Shown: positions 1-8,219 of the stretch, piece after piece | Layout of the letters: each line of letters starts with the position of its first letter | Numbering within the stretch: position 1 is the first letter of the stretch | NCBI GenBank assembly: GCA_041859375.1 | Contig: JBHEKP010000143.1 | Coordinates: 1-13,463 of the forward strand | DNA: 13,463 nt | Direction of reading: 5' to 3' | Source of the DNA: JBHEKP01 sp041859375 | Lineage (GTDB): Bacteria > Hydrogenedentota > Hydrogenedentia > Hydrogenedentales > CAITNO01 | Notes under the pieces: generated by a model | What the model was told of the DNA's origin: nothing | The model's input: only the letters and a program-made list of their open reading frames with translations | The model's database searches: none | Made by a program: the position numbers and the translations under genes

Positions 1-5
1 AGGAG
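1..5 (+). promoter_or_regulatory. Shine-Dalgarno site of the oxidoreductase gene
   Basis: AGGAG lies 7 bases before the ATG at 13 and supports that start. Any promoter lies outside the window. Confidence 0.8.
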
Positions 6-12
6 TTGACCC

Positions 13-1062
13 ATGGAAACACTGCGGGTTGGGTTCATCGGGCTGGGGGGCATCTGCCGCCAGCGGCACCTGCCGGGGCTGATGCGGATTCCGGGGGTGG
101 ATCTGGTGGCGGTGTCGAACCGGAGCCGCGCCTCCTCCGAGGCGGCGGCAAAGGAGTTCGGCTTCGCCTCGGTGCATGACGACTGGCATGAAATCATCGC
201 GCGGGAAGACATTGACGCCGTGTTCATAGGCACATGGCCCTACATGCACCGGGAGATGTCCGTGGCGGCGCTGAAGGCGGGGAAGCATGTGTTCTGCCAG
301 GCGCGCATGGCCATGAACCTGGGCGGGGCGCTGGAGATGCGCGCCGCGGCGCGCGCCGCCGGGCGCGTGGCGATGCTTTGTCCCGTGCCCTTCGGCCTTG
401 GTGTGGAGAAAACCGTGGCCCGGCTGCTTGCGGAGGGGGCCGTCGGCAGTCCGCGCATCATCGCCGTGCGCAGTTTTTCCGGGGCATGGCGCGATCCGGA
501 GGCGCCGGCAAACTGGCGCAAGGACCACCGCCTCTCCGGGCTGAACATGCAGACCCTGGGCATGTACGCCGAGGTGCTGCACCGCTGGTTCGGGCCGACG
601 CGCGCCCTCATCGCCGAGGCGCTCACCGTGACGCCCGCGCGCCGCGACGGCGCGGGAGCGCCCCTGGACGTGCAAATCCCCGACCAGGTGTCCGTCACCG
701 CCCGCATGGACGGCGGACTCACGGCGCAGTACCTGATCAGCGGGCTCATGGCGCGGCCCTGCGAGCGGATTGAAATATTCGGCGACGCGGGCGCGCTCGA
801 CTATGACATTGACACGGAGACGCTGTGGCGGGTTGACCCCGACGGCGGGCGCACGGTGGTGGAAATCCCCCCGGATGAGGCGTATGACGTGAAACAGTGG
901 CGGGTGGAGGAGGACTTCGTCAACGCCGTGCGCCATGGTGCGGAATACCATCCCGACTTTGAGGACGGCGTGCGCTACATGCGCTTTGTCCAGGCCGTGC
1001 ACGACAGCGCGGCGGCGGGTACGGTGGTGGCGCTGGACGATGACCATCCGGGGGCGAAATGA
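13..1062 (+). CDS. Gfo/Idh/MocA family oxidoreductase-like protein with atypical active site
   Basis: This 349-residue protein has the family layout: an N-terminal Rossmann fold with the nucleotide-binding motif GFIGLGGIC (residues 7-15) and a C-terminal alpha/beta domain. Length is normal and no signal peptide is seen, so it is probably cytoplasmic. Members usually oxidise or reduce sugars or inositols with NAD(P). The usual EKP motif after GKHVFC is replaced by QAR (residues 96-98), removing the conserved lysine. The usual DxGxHxxD segment reads TLGMYAEV (181-188), so the Asp, the His and the second Asp are Thr, Tyr and Val. Chemistry is therefore uncertain: it may be a divergent enzyme or a substrate-binding non-enzyme. 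The substrate cannot be named. It overlaps the next gene by four bases. The start is set by a good Shine-Dalgarno site. Confidence 0.9.
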   Translation: METLRVGFIGLGGICRQRHLPGLMRIPGVDLVAVSNRSRASSEAAAKEFGFASVHDDWHEIIAREDIDAVFIGTWPYMHREMSVAALKAGKHVFCQARMAMNLGGALEMRAAARAAGRVAMLCPVPFGLGVEKTVARLLAEGAVGSPRIIAVRSFSGAWRDPEAPANWRKDHRLSGLNMQTLGMYAEVLHRWFGPTRALIAEALTVTPARRDGAGAPLDVQIPDQVSVTARMDGGLTAQYLISGLMARPCERIEIFGDAGALDYDIDTETLWRVDPDGGRTVVEIPPDEAYDVKQWRVEEDFVNAVRHGAEYHPDFEDGVRYMRFVQAVHDSAAAGTVVALDDDHPGAK

Positions 1063-1424
1063 TGGACGCGGGCATGCCCGGCGACAAATCGCTCATCGCC
1101 GCAACCCGGGACGCGCTGGTGGAACAGTGGCAGGTGCGCCATGGTGAGGGCGCGGACAGCGACTGGGAGGTGCTGCTGGCGGCGCTGACCGAGCGCATCC
1201 TGGACCTGCTCGTCAACAACCCCAACAAGCTCATGACCTCCCTTTACGTGCTTGACATCGCCGAGCACGTCTACCGCGCGGCAATGGGGCTGGACACCAT
1301 GGAGGCGCGCGCGGCGGCGCTGGCGCGGGCCATTCTGGACCGGGAAAGCCGTAAAATCGCCTCCCGCAGAAAATACGCCAACCCCGCGCCCGAAGCGGAG
1401 TTGGAGGACAAGCGGGGGGAATAA
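1059..1424 (+). CDS. Small conserved-looking protein of unknown function
   Basis: The product is 121 residues, mostly helical, without signal peptide or membrane segment. The central part (about residues 45-85) has regular hydrophobic spacing, including LYVLDIAEHVYRAAM, and continues into an alanine-rich helix and a basic stretch with ILDRESRK. The tail is charged. I recall small uncharacterised bacterial proteins with a similar LY-x-L-D-x-x-E core followed by a basic IL-x-R-x-x-x-K helix, but I cannot name a family. The start overlaps the stop of the oxidoreductase gene (ATGA), which suggests translational coupling and a shared transcript. A second ATG follows immediately at 1062 and could be the real start. 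Function unknown. Confidence 0.7.
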   Translation: MMDAGMPGDKSLIAATRDALVEQWQVRHGEGADSDWEVLLAALTERILDLLVNNPNKLMTSLYVLDIAEHVYRAAMGLDTMEARAAALARAILDRESRKIASRRKYANPAPEAELEDKRGE

Positions 1425-1465
1425 CGCCGCCCTGCCGCGGCGGGGGAAGGAGTCGGTCGGGTACC

Positions 1466-2281
1466 ATGAAAATGGCTTGGCGGATTGCGATGTTGTGCGC
1501 CGTTGTGTCACAACCGGCCATGGCGGAAAGCATCTTCGATCTTGACAAAATCCCCTCCGGTCGGCTGCAAGTGCAGCAGAAACTGTTTCAGGAGACATTG
1601 GAGGGGTGGATGAATAACACGGTCAAGGATGAGAGGCTCAAACTCTCCAGTGATTTGAACGTGTTTTTTACGGGGGAGGACTTTGTGCGGCTTGTCAACA
1701 TGGGGGCTGCGGGGGTTCCGCACATGGTGAACAGGCTGTATCAGGCCGGATTTGATGATTTTTTTCTCGGCTCCGCCCTTTCGCGCATGCTGCGGGGATC
1801 ATGGGAGGACATTGCGGGGGTGGAGTGCGTGGCATGGCCTCCAAATTCCAAGGCGGATGACGGGGAGGGCGCGAAAGCCCTCATGTTCTGGCGTAATATT
1901 TCCGCAAACGCCTCCGCAGCCTGGACTGACAGGCGCCGGGCTTTTGACGACCGGTTGAAGCGCGGCCCCATGCGGGAGGAGGACATGCCCTCCGGGCTGG
2001 CGGAGCCGGAGTGGTTCGCCCTGCGCTCCATGGGGATTCTTGCTGTTCCGCACATTATGCGCCGTATCGGGGACGGCACGGCCGACGCGTACGATCTCGC
2101 CCTCCTGGAAATGTGCGCACCACCGTACAAAGTCGTGCAATTGAACGAAGACTTTTTCAAAAACCGTTCGGCACCAAAGCCGGTGATGGCCCGCGGCAAT
2201 GAGAAAGCGGCCCATGACACCGCATATTGGCTTTCCTGGTGGGAGGAAAACCGGCGCGACTATTGGTGGCTGGCGGACTGA
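1466..2281 (+). CDS. Exported HEAT-like repeat protein of unknown function
   Basis: The product is 271 residues. It begins with a short signal peptide: MKMAWR, a hydrophobic core, then QPAMA before ES, a good signal peptidase I site near residue 20. The mature part contains two similar units, one around LVNMGAAGVPHMVNRL and one around LRSMGILAVPHIMRRI. Both have the form MG-x-x-x-VPH followed by a basic helix and a leucine-rich helix, as in HEAT or Armadillo scaffolds. The C-terminus is rich in Trp and Tyr (YWLSWWEENRRDYWWLAD). No catalytic motif was recognised. AAGGAG sits at 1447-1452, 13 bases before the ATG, which is long; the ATG at 1472 is an alternative. The gene looks less GC-rich than the first gene of the cluster. 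It may share that transcript, 41 bases downstream. A periplasmic scaffold role is inference. Confidence 0.75.
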   Translation: MKMAWRIAMLCAVVSQPAMAESIFDLDKIPSGRLQVQQKLFQETLEGWMNNTVKDERLKLSSDLNVFFTGEDFVRLVNMGAAGVPHMVNRLYQAGFDDFFLGSALSRMLRGSWEDIAGVECVAWPPNSKADDGEGAKALMFWRNISANASAAWTDRRRAFDDRLKRGPMREEDMPSGLAEPEWFALRSMGILAVPHIMRRIGDGTADAYDLALLEMCAPPYKVVQLNEDFFKNRSAPKPVMARGNEKAAHDTAYWLSWWEENRRDYWWLAD

Positions 2282-2311
2282 TCGCCGCCAGCCTTAATCC
2301 GTGGGGCGGTG

Positions 2312-5300
2312 TCAGGCTTGTCCGTGGTATTCCTGGATGGAGAAGAGTTGCGGCGTGTTCACGCGCATCTCGGCGATGGCGGCGACGCCGGCGCGGGCGG
2401 CGGCCAGTGTGGTCATCGTGGGCATGCCCCGTTCGAGCGCGGCGCGGCGGATGGCCTTCTCGTCCTCCTTGGCGTCGAGGCCGAGGGGCGTGTTGATGAT
2501 CCAGTCAATGTCGCCGTTGATGATGCGGTCGAGCACGTTTGGCCGGCCCTCGCCCACCTTGCTCACCTCCTCCACGGGGATGCCCGCGGCGCGCAGCGCT
2601 GCGGCGGTGCCCCTGGTGGCGATGAAGCGGAAGCCCAGCCCGTGCAGCCCGGAGGCCACGTCGTGCATCTGGCTCTTGTCGCGGTCGTTGAGGCTGAGGA
2701 AGATGGCGCCCTTCATGGGCAGGCGGTTGCCCGCGGCGATCTGGCTCTTTGCGAAGGCCAGGCCCATGGTGCGGTCCATGCCCATCACCTCGCCGGTGCT
2801 GCGCATTTCCGGCCCGAGCAGGATGTCCACACCGGGGAACTTGAGGAAGGGCAGCACCACCTCCTTCGCGGACACGAAGGACGGGGTGGGGTCTTCGGTG
2901 AAGCCCAGTTCGCGCAGGGTTTTTCCGGCCATGACGCGCGCGGCAAGTTTGGCCAGGGGCGCGCCGATGGCCTTGCTCACGAAGGGGACGGTGCGCGACG
3001 CGCGCGGGTTCACCTCAAGGAGGTAAATGTCCTGATCGCGCACGGCGAACTGGATGTTCATGAGCCCGATCACGCCGAGCTCGCGGGCGAGGGCGCGGGT
3101 TTGCTCGCGGATGCGCCCCTCCACGCCCTCCGGCAGGTCGTAGGGCGGCAGGATGCAGGCGCTGTCGCCCGAATGGACGCCCGCCTCCTCGATGTGCTGC
3201 ATGATGCCCGCCACCACCACGGTTTCCCCGTCCGAGATGGCGTCCACGTCGATTTCGATGGCCGCCTCCAAAAACTTGTCGATGAGGATGGGGTGTTCGG
3301 GTGACGCCTCCACGGCGCGGGTCATGTAGCCCGCGAGGGCGTCGCGGTCGTAGACGATTTCCATGGCGCGGCCGCCGAGCACAAAGGAGGGGCGCACCAC
3401 CACGGGGTAGCTGATGCGGTCGGCGATGGCCGCCGCCTCCTCAAAGGAGGTGGCGGTGGCGTTTGCGGGCTGGAGCAGGTTGAGCTTTTCCACCACCTCG
3501 CGGAACAGCTCGCGGTCCTCGGCGCGGGCGATGCTCTCGGGGGAGGTGCCGATGACGGGCGCGCCCGCCTCCTTGAGCCGCTGGGCGAGGTTGAGCGGGG
3601 TCTGGCCGCCGAACTGGACGATGACGCCCTTCGGCTTGACCCGGTCGATGATGTTCATCACGTCCTCGAAGGTCACCGGCTCGAAGAAGAGCCGGTCCGA
3701 GGTGTCGTAGTCGGTGGACACCGTCTCCGGGTTGCAGTTGACCATGATGGTCTCGAAGCCGTCGGCCTTGAGCGCGAAGGCGGCGTGGACGCAGCAGTAG
3801 TCAAACTCAATGCCCTGGCCGATGCGGTTGGGGCCGCCGCCGAGGATGACAATCGGGTCGCGCCCGCTCAGGGTCACCTCGTCCTCGCCGTCGTAGGAGG
3901 AGTAGTAGTAGGGGGTGCACGCCTCGAATTCGGAGGCGCAGGTGTCCACCAGCCGGTAGCCGGGGATGACGCCCAGGGATTTGCGCAGCGCGCGCACCTC
4001 GTCCTCCGTCTTCCCCCACAGGCAGCCGAGCTGGCGGTCCGAGAAGCCCAGCCGTTTCGCGTTGCGCATGGACTCCGCGTCCGGGGCGGCGGCGTCCCGA
4101 ATCCCCGCCTCCGCGGTGATGATCTCCAGCATCTGCCGCAGGAACCACGGGTCAATCTTCGTCGCCTCGAAAAGCGCGTCCACCGTCGCGCCCAGGCGCA
4201 TCGCGGAGGCAATCTGGAACAGGCGCTCGCGGTTCGGCGTGCGCATGGCGCGCAGCAGCGCGTCCAGCTCCGCCTTCGCGTCGCCGCCGTCCGTGGCCGG
4301 CTTGTCCCTGCCGTCGCAGCCCAGGCCCGCCCGGCCGGTTTCAAGGCCGCGCATCGCCTTCTGCAACGACTCCTTGAAGGTGCGGCCGATGCTCATCGTC
4401 TCGCCCACGCTCTTCATCTGCACGGTGAGCGTGTCCTTCGCGCCGGGGAATTTCTCGAAGGCGAAGCGCGGGATCTTCGTCACCACGTAGTCAATGGTGG
4501 GCTCGAAGGACGCGGGGGTCACGCGGGTGATGTCGTTGGGAATTTCGTCCAGCGAATAGCCCACGGCGAGCTTCGCGGCAATCTTCGCGATGGGGAAGCC
4601 GGTGGCCTTCGACGCCAGCGCGGAGCTGCGGGAGACGCGGGGGTTCATCTCGATGACCACCATCCGCCCGGTGTTCGGGCACACGGCGAACTGCACGTTC
4701 GATCCGCCCGTGTCCACGCCGATTTCGCGCATGATGGCCACCGCCGCGTCGCGCATCAGCTGGTATTCCTTGTCCGTCAGCGTCTGGGCCGGGGCCACGG
4801 TGATGCTGTCCCCGGTGTGCACGCCCATGGGATCGAAATTCTCAATCGAGCAGATGATGACCACGTTGTCCTTCAGGTCGCGCATCACCTCCAGTTCGAA
4901 TTCCTTCCAGCCCAGCACCGACTCCTCGATGAGCACCTCGGTGACGGGGCTTGCGTCAAGTCCGTACTGGACGGCCTTTTCATATTCCTCCCTGTTGAAG
5001 GAAAGGCCCGCGCCGGTGCCGCCCAGGGTGAAGGCGGGCCGGATGACCGCCTGGTAGTTGACCTCCGCGCCGAAGGCGCGCGCCTCCTCCGCCGAGTGGA
5101 CCACCAGGCTGCGCGGCACGTCGAGGCCGCAGCGGAGCATGGCGTCCTTGAACTGGCCCCGGTCCTCCGCCTTCTTGATGGGGCCGAGTTTCGCGCCGAT
5201 GAGCTCCACGCCGTACTTGTGCAGCACGCCCTGCTCCGCCAGCGCCACGGCAAGGTTCAGGCCCGTCTGCCCGCCCACCGTGGGCAGCAGCGCGTCGGGG

Positions 5301-5545
5301 CGCTCCCGCTCGATGACGCGCTCCAGGAATTCCACCGTGAGCGGCTCGATGTAGATGCGCTCTGCCGTTTCGGGGTCGGTCATGATGGTGGCCGGGTTGC
5401 TGTTCACCAGCACCACCGTGTACCCCTCCTCGCGCAGGGCCTTGCAGGCCTGCGTGCCGGAGTAGTCAAACTCGCAGGCCTGGCCGATGACGATGGGGCC
5501 GGATCCGATGAGCATGATTTTCTTGATGTCTGTGCGTTTTGGCAT
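2312..5545 (-). CDS. carB: Carbamoyl-phosphate synthase large subunit
   Basis: CarB makes carbamoyl phosphate from bicarbonate, ammonia delivered by the CarA glutaminase, and two ATP, feeding pyrimidine and arginine synthesis. At 1077 residues it has the usual length. It opens with the typical MPKRTDIKKIMLIGSGPIVIG. Two homologous ATP-grasp halves are present. The first has metal-ligand residues E299 and N301 in IEMNPRVSRSS; the second has E844 and N846 in LLEVNPRASRTV. An oligomerisation region separates them and a C-terminal methylglyoxal-synthase-like allosteric domain starts near residue 940. No key residue appears lost. The ATG at 5545 is preferred because it matches the family start, with a weak GGTGA 5 bases upstream; an ATG at 5602 would add 19 residues of non-family sequence. 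The gene follows greA by 77 bases and is probably in its transcript. carA is not in the window. Confidence 0.97.
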   Translation of the reverse strand: MPKRTDIKKIMLIGSGPIVIGQACEFDYSGTQACKALREEGYTVVLVNSNPATIMTDPETAERIYIEPLTVEFLERVIERERPDALLPTVGGQTGLNLAVALAEQGVLHKYGVELIGAKLGPIKKAEDRGQFKDAMLRCGLDVPRSLVVHSAEEARAFGAEVNYQAVIRPAFTLGGTGAGLSFNREEYEKAVQYGLDASPVTEVLIEESVLGWKEFELEVMRDLKDNVVIICSIENFDPMGVHTGDSITVAPAQTLTDKEYQLMRDAAVAIMREIGVDTGGSNVQFAVCPNTGRMVVIEMNPRVSRSSALASKATGFPIAKIAAKLAVGYSLDEIPNDITRVTPASFEPTIDYVVTKIPRFAFEKFPGAKDTLTVQMKSVGETMSIGRTFKESLQKAMRGLETGRAGLGCDGRDKPATDGGDAKAELDALLRAMRTPNRERLFQIASAMRLGATVDALFEATKIDPWFLRQMLEIITAEAGIRDAAAPDAESMRNAKRLGFSDRQLGCLWGKTEDEVRALRKSLGVIPGYRLVDTCASEFEACTPYYYSSYDGEDEVTLSGRDPIVILGGGPNRIGQGIEFDYCCVHAAFALKADGFETIMVNCNPETVSTDYDTSDRLFFEPVTFEDVMNIIDRVKPKGVIVQFGGQTPLNLAQRLKEAGAPVIGTSPESIARAEDRELFREVVEKLNLLQPANATATSFEEAAAIADRISYPVVVRPSFVLGGRAMEIVYDRDALAGYMTRAVEASPEHPILIDKFLEAAIEIDVDAISDGETVVVAGIMQHIEEAGVHSGDSACILPPYDLPEGVEGRIREQTRALARELGVIGLMNIQFAVRDQDIYLLEVNPRASRTVPFVSKAIGAPLAKLAARVMAGKTLRELGFTEDPTPSFVSAKEVVLPFLKFPGVDILLGPEMRSTGEVMGMDRTMGLAFAKSQIAAGNRLPMKGAIFLSLNDRDKSQMHDVASGLHGLGFRFIATRGTAAALRAAGIPVEEVSKVGEGRPNVLDRIINGDIDWIINTPLGLDAKEDEKAIRRAALERGMPTMTTLAAARAGVAAIAEMRVNTPQLFSIQEYHGQA

Positions 5546-5622
5546 GGTGTTCACCGTGCCGGGGCGGCCCCGGCGGGTTTGGGTTTCAGGCCGGGCAGGC
5601 ATGCCCCCCCGGCGGTTCCGGT

Positions 5623-6090
5623 TCAGTAGGCTATGTCCAGTATGCGCAGGGGCAGGTCGCCCGCGGGCACGGAGGCCACGGTTTCCTCGCCCACGGCGCG
5701 GCCCAAAAGGGCCCTGCCCACGGGGGACTGGACCGAAATCTTCCCGGACGCCAGATCCGCCTCCACCGGGCTCACCAGCGTGTACGTCGTCTCGCGGCTT
5801 GTCTTCAGGTTCAGCACGCGCACGTTGGCGCCCACACGCGCGGTGCTCGTGTCTATGTCACCGGCGTCCACCACCACGGCGCGGGTGATCTTGTCCTCCA
5901 GGTCGCGGATCTTCGCGTGGAGCATGGCCTGCGCCTCTTTCGCCGAATGGTACTCCGCATTCTCGCTGAGGTCGCCGAGGCTGCGGGCGTGCTCGATGGC
6001 GGCGGCCACGACCATGCGCCGCTCGTTCATTTCGACGAGGTCGGCCTTCATCTTCGCAAGGCCCTCGGCGGACACATGAATTTTTTCCAT
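5623..6090 (-). CDS. greA: Transcription elongation factor GreA
   Basis: GreA binds the RNA polymerase secondary channel and stimulates cleavage of backtracked transcripts. The 155-residue product matches the family size of about 158. The N-terminal coiled coil runs to about residue 75, and its tip carries GDLSENAEYHSAKEAQ with the acidic residues D40 and E43 that act at the polymerase active site. The C-terminal FKBP-like domain includes SPVGRALLGRAVGEE. The start at 6090 (MEKIHVS) fits the family and has GGGAG 10 bases upstream. A longer reading to 6192 would run through a terminator hairpin and is rejected. carB follows. carA-carB-greA is a known order in pseudomonads; here greA precedes carB. 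The leader holds a promoter and an intrinsic terminator, so expression may be attenuated. Confidence 0.96.
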   Translation of the reverse strand: MEKIHVSAEGLAKMKADLVEMNERRMVVAAAIEHARSLGDLSENAEYHSAKEAQAMLHAKIRDLEDKITRAVVVDAGDIDTSTARVGANVRVLNLKTSRETTYTLVSPVEADLASGKISVQSPVGRALLGRAVGEETVASVPAGDLPLRILDIAY

Positions 6091-6112
6091 CTTCACGGCG
6101 CTCCCAAGACGT

Positions 6113-6145
6113 AAAAAAAGGGCCGCCACGCTTCCGGTGGGCGGC
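6113..6145 (-). terminator. Intrinsic terminator between the GH2 gene and greA, inside the greA leader
   Basis: Read on the minus strand, GCCGCC (6145-6140), a bulged C and AC pair with GTGGCGGC (6129-6122) around a 7-base loop, followed by CCC and seven T residues (6119-6113). This is a textbook rho-independent terminator. It lies 71 bases past the GH2 stop codon, and also downstream of the predicted greA promoter and upstream of the greA ATG. Confidence 0.85.
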
Positions 6146-6167
6146 TCTTTACCCGTTTCACGCGAAC

Positions 6168-6176
6168 AGTATAGCA
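6168..6176 (-). promoter_or_regulatory. Predicted extended -10 promoter for greA
   Basis: The minus strand reads TGCTATACT, a TG-N-TATACT extended -10. No good -35 lies 16-18 bases upstream, which is acceptable for extended -10 promoters. Transcription would start near 6161, giving a leader of about 70 bases that contains the terminator hairpin. Confidence 0.55.
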
Positions 6177-6215
6177 AAGGCGGCCCCGCCAAGGAAAGAA
6201 GGCCGCCCCTTCCGG

Positions 6216-8174
6216 TCAGCCGTCCCCTTCCCGGAAGACCCGGCGCAGCGCCTCGCAGGCGGCCTTTGGGCGGCCCTCAAAGTCGATGATGGAGTTGTTC
6301 GCCGGGCACGGAAAACAGTCGTGACCCATCCAGATGATGAACCCGCCGCACCGGGGAAAACGGCTTTTGCAGGTCTGCGCGGCGACGGCGTAGGCCTCCG
6401 CCTGGATCCGCTGGGTCAGCTCCGCGTAGGCGGGAAGGCCCTTTTCCGCGTCCAGCCCGGCCAGCGCCTCCCGCACCTGGCCGCCCCACTGCGTCCACCA
6501 GGCGGCGGTGTGCGCCCAGTATTCGCCCCCAGGCGGCCAGCAGGGCATGTCCCCGGCGTATTTCAGCATCAGGTCCGCGTCCATCGCGCCGGGATAGCCC
6601 ACCTCGGAGCGGAAAAGGGAGTCGTCGGGCGCCCAATAGACGCGCCAGGCGTCCAAATCCGGTGTGGTTCCCTGGCCCCATGGGCCGTGGATGTCATGGT
6701 GGATGCCCCTGCCGTAGTCCTTTTCAAGGGCGTAGTCCACCGGACCGCTGGGCGATCCGGGCAGGAAACGGCGGCCAGGATCCTCGCGCCGCACCACGGC
6801 GGCCAGCGCGGCGATGCAGGGGTGTCCCGTGTCCACAGGCTTTTGGCAGGGGGGATTTTCCGGGGAAACGCCGTAATACAGCTCGTTGCCCGCGCACCAC
6901 AGCAGCAGCGAGGGGTGGTGGGCGCGACGGCGCACATAGGATTCGGCGATGCGTTCCAGTTCCGCGATGGCATCGCCGCCGTCGGGCGGCGCGTTTTCAA
7001 TGCCCGAGGAGGAAAGGGGGAATTCCTGCCACACCAGAATGCCCGCCCTGTCGCAAAGGTCGTAGAAGATCTCGCTTTCCAGCATCGCCCCGCCCCACAC
7101 GCGGAACACGGTGCAGCCTGTTTCCCGGTACAGGTCAATGCGCTTGCGGTAATCCTCCTCCGTCACGTCGTGGTAGTTCACCCGCACCGGGGTCCAGTTC
7201 ACCCCCTGCAGGAAGACCGGAAGGTCGTTCACCATGCAAATCCAGGGTTCCGCGCCGTCGGGCGAGCCCTCGCAGGGGCGCCATTCCACCCGGCGGAAGC
7301 CGATTTGACGCCGCTCGCGCAGGCACACGCCGCCCGCCGCGTCGCGCACCGTCACTTCGGCGGTGTACACCTTGGCCTCGCCGTGGCCGTTGGGTTGCCA
7401 GGGGGCCGCGCCGGGTACTTTTACCGTCACAGAAGGATCCCCGAAAGACTCCACCGCGGCGCGTTCAACCTCGCCGTCAAGCACGCGCACGGACCACCGC
7501 GACGGGGTCTCCGCGTCGAGTTCCACCGTCACCGCGCCCGTGCCCGTCCGCGGTTCCCAGTCGGTGCTGATTTTCCGGAGCGACACCCCCGCCGACGCGC
7601 CCCCCAGCAGCTCAAAACGGCCCCACACGCCCACCGGCACAAAGCGGGGGCACCAGTCCCAGCTGTAATTGAAGCGGGGCTTGAAAAACCGGGATTTGGA
7701 GGTCCACCCATACTGGCCCTGCTCCCTCGGCGGCTCCTCAAACACCAGCGCAAGCCGGTGCTCCCTGCCGTCGCCAAGGGCGTCCGTCAGGTCGATGCGG
7801 TGCGGCGTGAGAACCCCCTCGAAACGGGCGCGCTCAACGCAGTCCACCAGAATCCAGCCCGAATAATCCAGGCTTTCCGCCGCCAAAACCACGGTTTCAC
7901 CGGGCTGAAACAGCCCCCCCGGCAGGGTGGTCTCCATCAGCCAGTGGCGGTGTTCCACCCATTCGCAGTCCCGCGACTGGGTGCCCGTGTTCCAGTCCGG
8001 AATCACCCCAGACTCGCGGAGCGCGGCCTGCACCGTGCCCGGCGCGCGCATGGGGAAAGGGCCCACTTCGGCGCGCAAAAGCCACCCCGTTTCCATGGAT
8101 TTGCCCGGTATCCACGTGAAGGGACGCCATCCCTCCAACGACCACTCCTGTTTGCTCAGGTCTATTACTGCCAT
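6216..8174 (-). CDS. Glycoside hydrolase family 2 protein, beta-mannosidase-like
   Basis: The 652-residue product has the GH2 layout: an N-terminal sugar-binding beta-sandwich (about 1-190), an immunoglobulin-like domain (about 190-290) and a TIM barrel. The acid/base is E431 in LLLWCAGNELYYG, and the likely nucleophile is E524 in FRSEVGYPG. The barrel ends with GGFIIWMGHDCFPCPANNSIIDFEGRPK, typical of beta-mannosidases and related exo-glycosidases. The family retains configuration and removes terminal beta-linked sugars. Full beta-mannosidases are usually above 800 residues; this one stops soon after the barrel and lacks the C-terminal Ig-like domains. No signal peptide is seen, so it probably works in the cytoplasm on imported oligosaccharides. 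GAGGA lies 9 bases before the ATG. Exact substrate is uncertain; an exo-beta-glucosaminidase-like or other GH2 activity is possible. Confidence 0.9.
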   Translation of the reverse strand: MAVIDLSKQEWSLEGWRPFTWIPGKSMETGWLLRAEVGPFPMRAPGTVQAALRESGVIPDWNTGTQSRDCEWVEHRHWLMETTLPGGLFQPGETVVLAAESLDYSGWILVDCVERARFEGVLTPHRIDLTDALGDGREHRLALVFEEPPREQGQYGWTSKSRFFKPRFNYSWDWCPRFVPVGVWGRFELLGGASAGVSLRKISTDWEPRTGTGAVTVELDAETPSRWSVRVLDGEVERAAVESFGDPSVTVKVPGAAPWQPNGHGEAKVYTAEVTVRDAAGGVCLRERRQIGFRRVEWRPCEGSPDGAEPWICMVNDLPVFLQGVNWTPVRVNYHDVTEEDYRKRIDLYRETGCTVFRVWGGAMLESEIFYDLCDRAGILVWQEFPLSSSGIENAPPDGGDAIAELERIAESYVRRRAHHPSLLLWCAGNELYYGVSPENPPCQKPVDTGHPCIAALAAVVRREDPGRRFLPGSPSGPVDYALEKDYGRGIHHDIHGPWGQGTTPDLDAWRVYWAPDDSLFRSEVGYPGAMDADLMLKYAGDMPCWPPGGEYWAHTAAWWTQWGGQVREALAGLDAEKGLPAYAELTQRIQAEAYAVAAQTCKSRFPRCGGFIIWMGHDCFPCPANNSIIDFEGRPKAACEALRRVFREGDG

Positions 8175-8219
8175 GGCGCGTCATCCTCGAAAGGTTGGAA
8201 TAAGAAAACCATCCGGACA

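Noticed and set aside
2282..2311. Possible bidirectional terminator between the convergent exported-protein gene and carB
   Set aside because: Only a CCGCC/GGCGG stem with a large loop and no T-run on either strand.
3785..5629. Long open frame of 614 codons on the + strand
   Set aside because: It is antisense to carB, has an His/Arg/Gly-rich composition and no recognisable domain; such shadows are expected in GC-rich genes.
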